Assembly: GCA_011390695.1 (NCBI GenBank)
Contig: JAABRW010000470.1
Coordinates: 1 to 7,627 of the forward strand
DNA length: 7,627 nt
Reading direction: 5' to 3'
From: Desulfotignum sp.
GTDB lineage: Bacteria; Desulfobacterota; Desulfobacteria; Desulfobacterales; Desulfobacteraceae
Shown here: positions 1 to 6,094 of the stretch, one piece after another
Numbering within the stretch: the stretch's first letter is position 1
How the letters are laid out: each line of letters starts with the position of its first letter
Position numbers and translations under genes: made by a program
Notes under the pieces: generated by a model
Seen by the model: only the letters and a program-made list of their open reading frames with translations
What the model was told of the DNA's origin: nothing
The model's database searches: none

Positions 1-16
1 CGAAGAAATTTTATTT

Positions 17-1159
17 TCAGTCTTTGATCCAGGTTCCTGAAACCGGGGTGGGGAGGGAATATATCAGCTTTTCAATATCCAGAAAATGAATACGGTCCTG
101 GGGAAATCTCGACGTTCTTCTGTATTTGTCGGCGGCTGATTCAAAAAGCACGGCCAGCGCTCCTTCTACCATGACAATCCCTTCAGTCATGGGAGGGGCC
201 GTAATGGTTCTTACGTGGTGGCGGCAGTCGAGGTGCCATACAGGTACATCGGTTCCGTTTTCAAGGGTAAAATAGTCTTCCGGCTGGCGGTGGAACGGGA
301 TGCGGTATATAGACAAAAGGCTGTTGTTTTTTCTTCCATAAGATCGGCTGAGAATGATGTGTTCCCGGGTAAATGCAGCGCCCTGCACTTGATCTGGAAT
401 AGAGATGAAAAAAGAGGGATATGCCGTGCCAGCATCACGCATGGCATCTTTTATGTCACCTGTATCCTCATCCAGGTGAAAGCCGGCCATCAGGGCATGA
501 TTGCGGCCGCCGCAGGCGACTGAATAGGCATGGGACGGTTTTGTGGCATACCGCCTGCCCCGTGTTCTGAACTCACCGATATACAGAGTGCCCTCTGAAG
601 CGGTGGCAAATGAGCAGGCCACTTCAGTTGCCAGGGGTGCGCCAAGAAAAAGTGCGTCTTTTTTTTCGGCATCGAATATTTTCTCTAAGGGAACACGGTA
701 GACACCCTCTCCGGAGGCTATCCATAAATGCTTTTCCGTCGCGGAGATACCACCCATATGATCAAAATGCGGACTGCCATCGTGGTTGTAAACCCGCAGC
801 ACTTTTTTCAACGCCTTGTCCTCCATGGAAACAAGGGTCAGTGCGGCAGTCTGTTTCGTGTACATGTAATTGGAGATAACCAGAAGCCCGTGCGTTTTAA
901 TATATGCCTTTCCCTGGGGTACCATTCCCTGGAAAAGGCCGGGAATGATCACCCCTTCCTGTTTTATCATGGAAAGGTAGATCTTAAATTCCGCTGCAGG
1001 CAGTTTTTTTCTTTTTTCCATGGCCTGCTGAACCACAGGATCGATGTTTCGGGCCTGGCGGGACCGGTTTTCTCCCCACGGGTTTCCGGCACATGAAGTA
1101 CAAAGCGCTGCCAGGATAAAAAGGCATATCCCGGATGTGAGCACCACGGACCGTCTCAC
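17..1159 (-). CDS. Predicted beta-propeller-like lipoprotein, hypothetical
   Basis: This gene encodes 380 residues of an unnamed extracytoplasmic protein. The N-terminus has two arginines, a hydrophobic stretch (about residues 5-19) and a cysteine at 23 preceded by Leu-Cys-Thr-Ser, an imperfect lipobox, so a lipoprotein signal is likely but not certain. The mature part is rich in short beta strands with recurring motifs: PQG (81-83), HMGG (134-137), VQG (258-260), SRSYGR (271-276), APPMTEG (321-327) and FES (339-341). I associate these motifs with secreted beta-propeller-like proteins of unknown function; no catalytic site is evident. The GTG start is supported by AGGAG seven bases upstream. 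Its GTG overlaps the TGA of the upstream kinase-like gene (GTGA, 4 bases), which indicates translational coupling. It is the last visible gene of the operon, and no terminator hairpin is visible in the few bases after its stop. The function is not recognised. A scaffold or substrate-binding role at the envelope, linked to the two membrane enzymes upstream, is only inference. Confidence 0.85.
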   Translation of the reverse strand: MRRSVVLTSGICLFILAALCTSCAGNPWGENRSRQARNIDPVVQQAMEKRKKLPAAEFKIYLSMIKQEGVIIPGLFQGMVPQGKAYIKTHGLLVISNYMYTKQTAALTLVSMEDKALKKVLRVYNHDGSPHFDHMGGISATEKHLWIASGEGVYRVPLEKIFDAEKKDALFLGAPLATEVACSFATASEGTLYIGEFRTRGRRYATKPSHAYSVACGGRNHALMAGFHLDEDTGDIKDAMRDAGTAYPSFFISIPDQVQGAAFTREHIILSRSYGRKNNSLLSIYRIPFHRQPEDYFTLENGTDVPVWHLDCRHHVRTITAPPMTEGIVMVEGALAVLFESAADKYRRTSRFPQDRIHFLDIEKLIYSLPTPVSGTWIKD

Positions 1160-1779
1160 AGGCCTGCTCCTGACAGAGAAAGAAGGAGTTCTTTTGTAAA
1201 ATAAAAGACCAGGGTAACAAAAAGCGGTGCGAAAAAATTGTCATCCAGGTTTACCATAAACAGTTCAGCCGCACACAGACTCATGGATATAAGAAAAACC
1301 AGCCCGGTTCTCTGGGGCATGATCCAGACGGTTGACGCAAAAGCGACCGCAACAAATGCCAAGCTTCCCTCAAGGGTTTTGCCGTTGTATATGACAATGC
1401 TGCCCATATGTTTACCTGCCAGGGCAGCGGCTGCATCACCAAGCATGAAACCGGTATAAATAACCGCCAGATATGGAACCGGCATGGACAGCCAGACACA
1501 GAAAACCGCATGGGAAAGGGCCAGGGAGACAATAAAACAGGTGGATCCGGTAAAGCCCCCTTTTTTTTCATGATCCCGCAACAGATCATGGAAAAAAAAA
1601 TCATAGATTCTGCCCAGGGGCACCAGCCGGTTTTTATACCTGTCCATCAGGACATTGAGCAATGCAAAGACCGCCAAAGGAACAGCAGCGGTTTTTGCCG
1701 GTATATGGATAAGGGCCACCGGCACGGCAGCAGCTGCCAGGTGCAATGTTTTTCTCTTGATTTCTCCTTTCATGTTCAT
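1156..1779 (-). CDS. SEC59/dolichol-kinase-like integral membrane lipid kinase
   Basis: This 207-residue polytopic membrane protein resembles the dolichol kinase / phytol kinase / CDP-diglyceride-synthase-like superfamily, whose members phosphorylate (CTP-dependent in characterised kinases) or cytidylylate long-chain lipids. Visible motifs are the N-terminal E-K-R-K-x2-H (residues 6-13), GGFTGST (74-80), GDAAAALAGKHMGS (114-127), GKTLEGS (133-139) and LDDNFFAPL (178-186), in the usual order. Several hydrophobic segments separate them. The length is typical of the short bacterial versions. I chose the ATG at 1779 because TTGGAGG lies five bases upstream. An in-frame GTG at 1830 would add 17 non-conserved residues and overlap the upstream gene. 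It begins 35 bases after the LTA-synthase-like gene and overlaps the lipoprotein gene by 4 bases. The superfamily assignment is strong; the lipid substrate (polyprenol, phytol, diacylglycerol or other) cannot be read from the sequence. Confidence 0.85.
   Translation of the reverse strand: MNMKGEIKRKTLHLAAAAVPVALIHIPAKTAAVPLAVFALLNVLMDRYKNRLVPLGRIYDFFFHDLLRDHEKKGGFTGSTCFIVSLALSHAVFCVWLSMPVPYLAVIYTGFMLGDAAAALAGKHMGSIVIYNGKTLEGSLAFVAVAFASTVWIMPQRTGLVFLISMSLCAAELFMVNLDDNFFAPLFVTLVFYFTKELLLSLSGAGL
1167..1171 (-). promoter_or_regulatory. Shine-Dalgarno site that sets a GTG start
   Basis: AGGAG on the minus strand lies seven bases before the GTG at 1159 and inside the end of the upstream coding region. 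It makes GTG the convincing start for the lipoprotein gene and places both start and ribosome site within the end of the preceding gene, as expected for coupled translation. Confidence 0.7.
1561..1600 (-). repeat. Long inverted repeat with T/A homopolymers inside the kinase-like gene
   Basis: CATGATC (1569-1575) and GATCATG (1584-1590) form a perfect 7-bp stem around an 8-base loop. The outer flanks continue as T8 (1561-1568) against A9 (1592-1600), with one extra base (1591) bulged. The result is a stem of about 15 bp within coding sequence for a Phe-rich/Lys-rich stretch (FFFHDLLRDHEKK, about residues 61-73). On the coding strand the A8 run is followed directly by G5. It is not a terminator for either strand's gene, because it lies mid-gene and the U run precedes the stem on the coding transcript. 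Confidence 0.6.
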
Positions 1780-1784
1780 CTTTG

Positions 1785-1789
1785 CCTCC
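1785..1789 (-). promoter_or_regulatory. Shine-Dalgarno site deciding the kinase-like gene start
   Basis: GGAGG on the minus strand lies five bases before the ATG at 1779. It favours this start over the upstream in-frame GTG at 1830, which has no comparable site. Confidence 0.75.
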
Positions 1790-1791
1790 AA

Positions 1792-1811
1792 CCGGTCCTG
1801 CGCCGGACTGG
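1792..1811 (-). other. Short imperfect hairpin between the first two operon genes
   Basis: CCGGTCC (1792-1798) and GGACTGG (1805-1811) can pair with one mismatch around a 6-base loop. The hairpin falls between the stop codon of the LTA-synthase-like gene and the ribosome site of the kinase-like gene. It has no following T run, so it is not an intrinsic terminator. It might modulate mRNA processing or the relative expression of the two genes, or it may be chance. Confidence 0.3.
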
Positions 1812-1814
1812 GTA

Positions 1815-3677
1815 TCAAAAGGAATCGCACCGCCGGTCAAGAATCATGGCCTGGATATATTTTATGTTATCGGAAAGCTCTTTGTCCATTGGCAGGATCA
1901 TTTCTTTTTCCCCCTGTTCTTCCACGTACCCGATTTTTTCAATGCCCATGGGCATTAACGCGAAAAGCTGGCCTTTATACAGAATCTGGGGGGTTTCATG
2001 AACAAACAGTACCGGGGCATCATCTTTCTGGAGCACTGATTTTCCGAAAAATTCTTCCGGTTTTTTCTTCTCTCCGAGCATGCCCAAAATGGTGGGGGCA
2101 AGATCGGCATGGGTGGCTTCCCTGCTTACAACGCCGGGTTTGATATCAGGATGAATAATAAACAAGGGAATATTTTCAGGTGGTTTTACAGGTTTTTGCA
2201 GAACAAACTTTCTTTTTGCACTGTATTCTTCGCCTTCCACACCGGAATCATGGTCAGCATAAATGACAAACAATGTGTTGTCAACCAGGTCGATGTCAGC
2301 CAGGTTTTTGAAAAACATCTCAAAAGATTTGTCCACAAATGAAATGGATCTGAAGTAGTCTCTTGTCAACGGGTTTTTTATGTCCTCGAATCTACCTTCC
2401 CCATATTCACGGGGATAAAAATCATAGGGCGTGTGACTGGTGACGGTAATGAAAAAGGCAAAGAAGGGTGAATCTGCCGATTTCAGTCGTGCAATGGACT
2501 GTAGAAAAAAATCATAGTCATTGATACCGAAAACGGTTTTTCCGACATCCATGACCGTATCGTGGAATGAAAAATCCTCCATGCTGTAGAACCGGTCAAA
2601 CCCTAGCTCCGAGTATGCCTTGCCCCGGTGGAAAAACGCTTTGTCATTGCCGTGAAACGCAAGGGTTGCATATCCTTTTTGGTTTAAAATATTTACCAGC
2701 GATGTGAAGGTGGACAAATCATTGACCCTGAATCCATAATTTTTGTTGATCGGATATATGGATGTCAGAAACGAAAATTCCGCATCAAAACTGCCGTTTA
2801 CATGCTGGGCATAAAAATTGTCAAAATAGAGCGCATTTTTCTTCAACCGGTTTAAAAACGGCGTGATTTCTCTGCCGTTGTGTTTGTGGTCGATGATGTT
2901 CTGATCCAGGGATTCCACCTGTATGACGATGATATTATGTATGCCGGTATCTTTTTTCATCATTTTTTTGTCGACCCGAACATCTTTTTCAGACGGCGGT
3001 GCAATACCGGGCACCCGGTGTTCATACGGATGATAAAACGAATAATACTCGAAAAAATACAGCGGGACAATGCCGTAAACATTGACAAAGGCGGATGTGC
3101 TCCGGGCAAAGAGGGCCATGGGTGCTTTATTGCCCAGAACATAATTGGTCATCAGTATCTGGGCGGACACCAGGCAGACAAGCACAGCGCCGATAACATT
3201 TTTCCGCAGGGTAAAACAGCGGGCGTAAATTTTGTTCACCGGTATGGAAAAACGGTCTCTCAAAACAAATATGAAGATCAGGAGCAGGTCCAGGAAAAAA
3301 ATGATATCCTGCACTTTGAATAACTGCCTGGCTATGACCTTGACAGGCCGGAAACCCTGACCCATTACCATGTCACTCAGGCTCAGATAGTTGCCGAAAT
3401 ACCTGTTATACCAGATGTTTGACAGGCAGAAAAATGTAAAGACACACAGAAAGCCAAAAGCAAGGTTTCTGAATTTTCTGTTTTCATACAAGGGCAGTGC
3501 ATACAGGTATAAAACCAGAAACAGAACCAGATTCTTTACCACCAGGCCGGTAATAAACGGCACCTGATATATGACCACTGACAGGTAATTGTATTTGAAC
3601 AAAAAACCGATCAAAAAAGACCAGACGGCAATCCATTTCCGGTAATCAATAAAATATTTACGCAACAGGGCAACCAT
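1815..3677 (-). CDS. LTA-synthase-like phosphoglycerol transferase (sulfatase/alkaline-phosphatase superfamily)
   Basis: This 620-residue membrane enzyme has the LtaS/MdoB layout: about five N-terminal transmembrane segments (roughly 17-33, 41-63, 71-87, 124-140, 160-178), then a large extracytoplasmic sulfatase-fold domain from about residue 245. Family motifs appear in order: QVESLD with metal ligand E255; YFDNFYAQHVNGSFDAEF with probable nucleophile S296; FHGNDKAFFHR (H342, R351); VTSHTPY (H415); YADHDSG (D475, H476). Characterised relatives move glycerol-phosphate from phosphatidylglycerol onto lipoteichoic acid or periplasmic glucans using a Mn-bound hydroxyl residue. Staphylococcal LtaS uses Thr at the nucleophile position where this protein has Ser. 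I chose the ATG at 3677 because it precedes the basic first membrane segment. A TTG at 3713 would add 12 residues; neither has a strong ribosome site. It heads a three-gene operon. The acceptor in this organism is unknown, and lipoteichoic acid itself is unlikely if it is Gram-negative. Confidence 0.9.
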   Translation of the reverse strand: MVALLRKYFIDYRKWIAVWSFLIGFLFKYNYLSVVIYQVPFITGLVVKNLVLFLVLYLYALPLYENRKFRNLAFGFLCVFTFFCLSNIWYNRYFGNYLSLSDMVMGQGFRPVKVIARQLFKVQDIIFFLDLLLIFIFVLRDRFSIPVNKIYARCFTLRKNVIGAVLVCLVSAQILMTNYVLGNKAPMALFARSTSAFVNVYGIVPLYFFEYYSFYHPYEHRVPGIAPPSEKDVRVDKKMMKKDTGIHNIIVIQVESLDQNIIDHKHNGREITPFLNRLKKNALYFDNFYAQHVNGSFDAEFSFLTSIYPINKNYGFRVNDLSTFTSLVNILNQKGYATLAFHGNDKAFFHRGKAYSELGFDRFYSMEDFSFHDTVMDVGKTVFGINDYDFFLQSIARLKSADSPFFAFFITVTSHTPYDFYPREYGEGRFEDIKNPLTRDYFRSISFVDKSFEMFFKNLADIDLVDNTLFVIYADHDSGVEGEEYSAKRKFVLQKPVKPPENIPLFIIHPDIKPGVVSREATHADLAPTILGMLGEKKKPEEFFGKSVLQKDDAPVLFVHETPQILYKGQLFALMPMGIEKIGYVEEQGEKEMILPMDKELSDNIKYIQAMILDRRCDSF

Positions 3678-3684
3678 GGTTTTC

Positions 3685-3713
3685 AGTGTAACCAACGGGC
3701 ATGCATGCGTCAA
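3685..3713 (-). promoter_or_regulatory. Candidate sigma70 promoter for the LTA-synthase-like operon
   Basis: On the minus strand TTGACG (3713-3708) and TACACT (3690-3685) are separated by 17 bases, a good -35/-10 spacing. The spacer contains a perfect 10-bp palindrome, GCATGCATGC (3699-3708). A start point 7-8 bases downstream of the -10 would fall at or next to the ATG at 3677, which would give an almost leaderless mRNA. That fits the lack of a ribosome site there. The -10 match is moderate, so this remains a candidate. Confidence 0.35.
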
Positions 3714-3794
3714 CTTGTTTCGACCCCCATATAAACCGTATTTTTAGCAGTATAAAGTGCCGTTATCTCCTCTGCATGAGGGCAACGATCTGGT

Positions 3795-4094
3795 TTGATT
3801 TTAAAGATCTTTTGTGTATTTATTTTGCCAAAGGACTTCGAAATAAAATTGAAGAAGCATTTGTCTGCATATCTTTTTGACAAATATAAACCGGCAGTAA
3901 AGAATACTTTTCTGATATTTCTTGCAGGGATTGTCTGGGCCGGTGTCGGCGTCATGCTTTTGTCGTTGGCCTGTTCATGGCTGTCGGCGGCATCTGTAAC
4001 ACTCAGGTATCTGTATGCGGGTGCCGGTGTGCTGCTGGCCCTGATATTGTCCAGTGTCAGATATATCAGGGTATTTTACGAACGGGGATTATAA
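3795..4094 (+). CDS. Small two-segment membrane protein, hypothetical
   Basis: This open frame encodes up to 99 residues. After a basic N-terminal part (residues 12-37, many Lys), two hydrophobic segments are clear: about 38-58, with AGIVWAGVGVMLL, and about 69-88, rich in Leu/Ala/Gly. The protein ends with a short basic tail. I have only a weak impression of similarity to small bacterial membrane proteins that carry an AGxxWxxVGxMLL segment, and those I recall are longer, so C-terminal shortening is possible. The start is uncertain. The coordinates use a TTG at 3795; TTG at 3825 or 3849 is also possible, none has a well-placed ribosome site, and an in-frame stop sits six codons upstream of 3795. 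It is divergent from the LTA-synthase-like operon and 48 bases before the broken metallohydrolase gene, with which it may have been co-transcribed. No function can be assigned. Confidence 0.5.
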   Translation: MILKIFCVFILPKDFEIKLKKHLSAYLFDKYKPAVKNTFLIFLAGIVWAGVGVMLLSLACSWLSAASVTLRYLYAGAGVLLALILSSVRYIRVFYERGL

Positions 4095-4142
4095 CTGTCG
4101 CTGATCACGCGGCGGGTGATATTGAAGAAAGGCGAATTCAGC

Positions 4143-4541
4143 ATGAAAATTGAGATTATCGGCGCTGAATCATTGGGTGTGCGGGGGCTGTGCTGTTTGG
4201 TGACGGTTGCCGAACGAAAAATTCTGATTGATCCCGGGTTGGCGCTGGGGTTTCTTCGGAATGGTCTGGCACCGCACCCGGTTCAGGTTGCGATGGGCGA
4301 AGTCATCCGCAAACAGATCATACAGGCATGGGGGCTTGCCACGGACATTGTTTTCAGCCATTTTCACGGGGATCATGTTCCCCTGGTGGATGCAAATCCC
4401 TATCAGCTGGATGCGGCCCTGGCAAAACGCAGTGCGGCTGGCCGGTTCTCCTGGAATGGCACCAGCAGTATGCACAAGGGAAGGCTGCCACGGAAAAATA
4501 TGAACGATTTCTTGACACTTTTTAGGCGGCGGTATATATAA
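4143..4541 (+). pseudogene. 3'-truncated UPF0282-like metallo-beta-lactamase-fold hydrolase
   Basis: The 132-residue frame begins like UPF0282-type metallohydrolases: MKIEIIGAESLGVRG (1-15), ILIDPGLALG (27-36), GLAPHP (41-46), then the metal-binding SHFHGDH signature (72-78; H73, H75, D77, H78). Full proteins of this kind are about 300 residues with more metal ligands downstream. Here recognisable sequence stops near residue 95 (NPYQLDAALAK), and the remaining Ser/Arg-rich residues look like out-of-frame translation. In the frame ending at the TAG at 4523-4525, the same stretch reads as a more natural helical tail (KAATEKYERFLDTF), so a deletion or fusion with another gene fragment joined out of frame is likely. 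I chose the ATG at 4143 because it gives the family's usual MKI start and has AAGG ten bases upstream; GTG at 4116 is the alternative. The protein lacks the rest of the active site and is probably inactive. The AbiE promoter lies within its last bases. Confidence 0.75.
4512..4540 (+). promoter_or_regulatory. Predicted sigma70 promoter of the abiE operon
   Basis: A perfect -35 box TTGACA (4512-4517) is followed after 17 bases by TATATA (4535-4540). A TATAAA at 4537-4542 offers an alternative -10 with a 19-base spacer. The predicted start point, near 4547, leaves a leader of about 40 bases before the ATG at 4588. The promoter lies inside the tail of the truncated metallohydrolase gene, so the toxin-antitoxin pair can be transcribed on its own. 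Confidence 0.6.
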
Positions 4542-4544
4542 AAT

Positions 4545-4578
4545 AACCAGTAAGTCCATTTTATTAGACATATTGGTT
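4545..4578 (+). promoter_or_regulatory. Inverted repeat, likely AbiEi autoregulatory operator
   Basis: AACCAGTAAGTC (4545-4556) and GACATATTGGTT (4567-4578) are inverted copies matching at 10 of 12 positions, separated by a 10-base AT-rich spacer. The arm centres are 22 bases apart, about two helical turns, so a dimeric regulator could bind both on one DNA face. The site overlaps the predicted transcription start and leader just before the antitoxin gene. Studied AbiEi antitoxins repress their own operon by binding inverted repeats in this position, so autoregulation is the natural reading. The arms could also pair as an mRNA leader hairpin. Confidence 0.55.
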
Positions 4579-4587
4579 GTGATTTTT

Positions 4588-5205
4588 ATGAAAAACTTGA
4601 TTCACCTTCCCCCGGAATTTGATTACAATTTGCTGCTGCACGCGTTGAGGGATTATAAAAAACCCAGAGATAAAATCAGAAGTCTCCTCAGGGATAAGGA
4701 TATCATACGCGTTAAAAAAGGCCTTTATGTGTTGGGCAAAGAATATAACAAACCTTATAACAAGTTTGTTTTGGCCAATCTCATCTATGGACCTTCCTAC
4801 GTCACAGGCCAGACTGCTTTGGCATTTTGGAACATGATTCCGGAACGGGTTGAACTGATGATCAGCATGACAACCAAAAGAAAGAAGACCTTTGAAACCC
4901 CGATTGGCCGATTCTCTTATCTGTATTGCCCCAAAAAAGTCTTCAACATGGGTGTTCAGCTTGAAAATTCAGGCGATCAAAAAAAATTTTTAATCGCTTC
5001 CCCTGAAAAGGCGCTGTGCGACCTTACAGCAATGCAGACCCATATTTCGACAAAAAAGGAAATCAGGGAATTTTTCGAATTGTTGCGATTGGATAACCGC
5101 TTTTACAAAAAATACGATTTGTCTTTACTGGAAGAAATCAAGACTGGATATGGAAGGCAAAGTATAAAACTGCTGGTCAATTGTTTAAAGGAAGAACATG
5201 TTTGA
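4588..5205 (+). CDS. abiEi: AbiEi-family antitoxin / transcriptional autoregulator
   Basis: This 205-residue protein is the antitoxin half of an AbiE toxin-antitoxin pair, a group described as type IV (the antitoxin counteracts the toxin without binding it) and linked to phage abortive infection. The N-terminal part (about 14-50, ending in IIRVKKGLYVLG) has the winged-helix pattern of AbiEi DNA-binding domains. It is followed by GPSYVTGQTALAFWNMIPE (68-86) and the hallmark FLIASPEKALCDL (134-146) of the AbiEi C-terminal region. I chose the ATG at 4588 because its MKNL start leads directly into the domain. Upstream in-frame TTG (4573) and GTG (4579) lie inside the inverted repeat or at its edge, and none has a clear ribosome site. 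The toxin gene overlaps its last 8 bases, the order and coupling typical of the family. Its base composition is far more AT-rich than the flanking genes, which suggests transfer. Family assignment is firm; the actual phage-defence role is inferred. Confidence 0.9.
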   Translation: MKNLIHLPPEFDYNLLLHALRDYKKPRDKIRSLLRDKDIIRVKKGLYVLGKEYNKPYNKFVLANLIYGPSYVTGQTALAFWNMIPERVELMISMTTKRKKTFETPIGRFSYLYCPKKVFNMGVQLENSGDQKKFLIASPEKALCDLTAMQTHISTKKEIREFFELLRLDNRFYKKYDLSLLEEIKTGYGRQSIKLLVNCLKEEHV

Positions 5206-6076
5206 TGAAAAAATTGAACAAATGCTTCGCCGGTATGAATTACAAACGGTTCATGATCATGAGAATGCACTTAAAGAGATAATACAGGAAATCGTTTTGC
5301 TTGGGTTATGGCGATCCAAATTTTATGAAAAGGCTGTTTTCTACGGTGGAAGTGCTTTGCGAATTCTGCATAACCTGGATCGTTTTTCTGAGGATTTGGA
5401 TTTTTCATTAATCCAGCCGGAAAACAAGTTACATATGAAAAAATATCTTGATGCAATTAAATCAGAGCTGGAATTATGGGGGTTTGAGGTTCAAATAGAA
5501 GAAAAAGAAAAAAAGAATCAAAGCACGATTGATTCTGCTTTCATCAAAGCAAATACATGGATCCATTTATTAAAAATTGATTCAAATTTGAAAACCCGTA
5601 AAAATGCGGTGATGAAAATAAAACTGGAGATTGATCCGGAACCGGCCACAGGGTTTGCCAGTGAAATCAAGTATCATCTCCATCCGATCCCTTTTACCAT
5701 TAAAACCATGACATTACCCGGTTTGTTTGCAGGCAAAATGCATGCGTTGTTATGCCGCACAATAAGAACCAATATCAAAGGTCGGGACTGGTATGATTTA
5801 ATCTGGTTTGTGAAGAATCATATCCCCTGTGACCTGCATTATCTCCGGAATAAAATGATACAAACAGGCCATATTGTCAATTCAGAGGTGTTGAACAGAA
5901 AAAAGCTGATTGAACGGATATCCAGAAAGGTTGAACAGATTGATTTTTCCCTGGCAAAAAATGACGTTGAGCCCTTTTTAAAAGCTTCCAGGCAGAAAGA
6001 TGAGTTGCGTCTCTGGTCTGATGCATTTTTTAATGATTATCTGATTCAGGAAATCAGCGTTCTGACAAGAGGATAA
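5198..6076 (+). CDS. abiEii: AbiEii-family nucleotidyltransferase toxin
   Basis: This 292-residue protein is the toxin of the AbiE pair, a DNA-polymerase-beta-like nucleotidyltransferase. All four family motifs are visible: motif I GGSALR (50-55) with RFSEDLDF (62-69; metal-binding D66 and D68); motif II KLEID (142-146); motif III LPGLFAGKMHALLCR (173-187; K180); motif IV KGRDWYDL (194-201). Related MenT toxins of mycobacteria add nucleotides to tRNA 3' ends and stop translation, but the target of this protein is unknown. The ATG at 5198 overlaps the antitoxin's end by 8 bases and is preceded by AAAGGA at normal spacing. The length is usual for the family and no key residue is missing, so it should be active and held in check by the adjacent antitoxin. 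Codons are strongly AT-biased, like abiEi and unlike the downstream helicase gene: the sequence row at 5401-5460 has 16 G/C of 60, against 36 of 60 at 7141-7200. Confidence 0.92.
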   Translation: MFDEKIEQMLRRYELQTVHDHENALKEIIQEIVLLGLWRSKFYEKAVFYGGSALRILHNLDRFSEDLDFSLIQPENKLHMKKYLDAIKSELELWGFEVQIEEKEKKNQSTIDSAFIKANTWIHLLKIDSNLKTRKNAVMKIKLEIDPEPATGFASEIKYHLHPIPFTIKTMTLPGLFAGKMHALLCRTIRTNIKGRDWYDLIWFVKNHIPCDLHYLRNKMIQTGHIVNSEVLNRKKLIERISRKVEQIDFSLAKNDVEPFLKASRQKDELRLWSDAFFNDYLIQEISVLTRG

Positions 6077-6088
6077 TGCCGCAGAAGC

Positions 6089-6094
6089 AGGAGG
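6089..6094 (+). promoter_or_regulatory. AGGAGG ribosome site at unusual distance from the RecQ start
   Basis: A perfect AGGAGG lies 13 bases after the toxin stop codon. The only in-frame start codon between it and the conserved FVDTE motif is the TTG at 6109, 14 bases away, which is longer than usual. Either this spacing is tolerated, or the original start codon nearer the site has been lost or changed, or a non-standard start is used. Confidence 0.5.

Noticed and set aside
1408..2143. Two overlapping plus-strand frames of 162-197 codons
   Set aside because: They are antisense to the conserved kinase-like gene and the end of the LTA-synthase-like gene, and they lack any family motif.
3751..3756. 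TATAAA as a -10 box for the small membrane-protein gene
   Set aside because: There is no acceptable -35 sequence at normal distance, so it is not listed as a promoter.
3776..3880. A 34-codon plus-strand frame starting with ATG
   Set aside because: There is no ribosome site (the upstream bases are pyrimidine-rich), and it overlaps the more convincing membrane-protein frame.
3710..3955. Minus-strand frame of 81 codons upstream of the LTA-synthase-like gene
   Set aside because: It covers the divergent intergenic region and the complement of the small membrane-protein gene. It has no ribosome site or recognisable content.
4103..4120. ATCAC...GTGAT stem before the metallohydrolase gene
   Set aside because: It has only 5 bp with no T run following, too weak for a terminator or an operator claim.
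4116..4142. GTG start for the metallohydrolase, nine residues upstream
   Set aside because: It has no ribosome site, and the family usually begins at the MKI sequence encoded from 4143.
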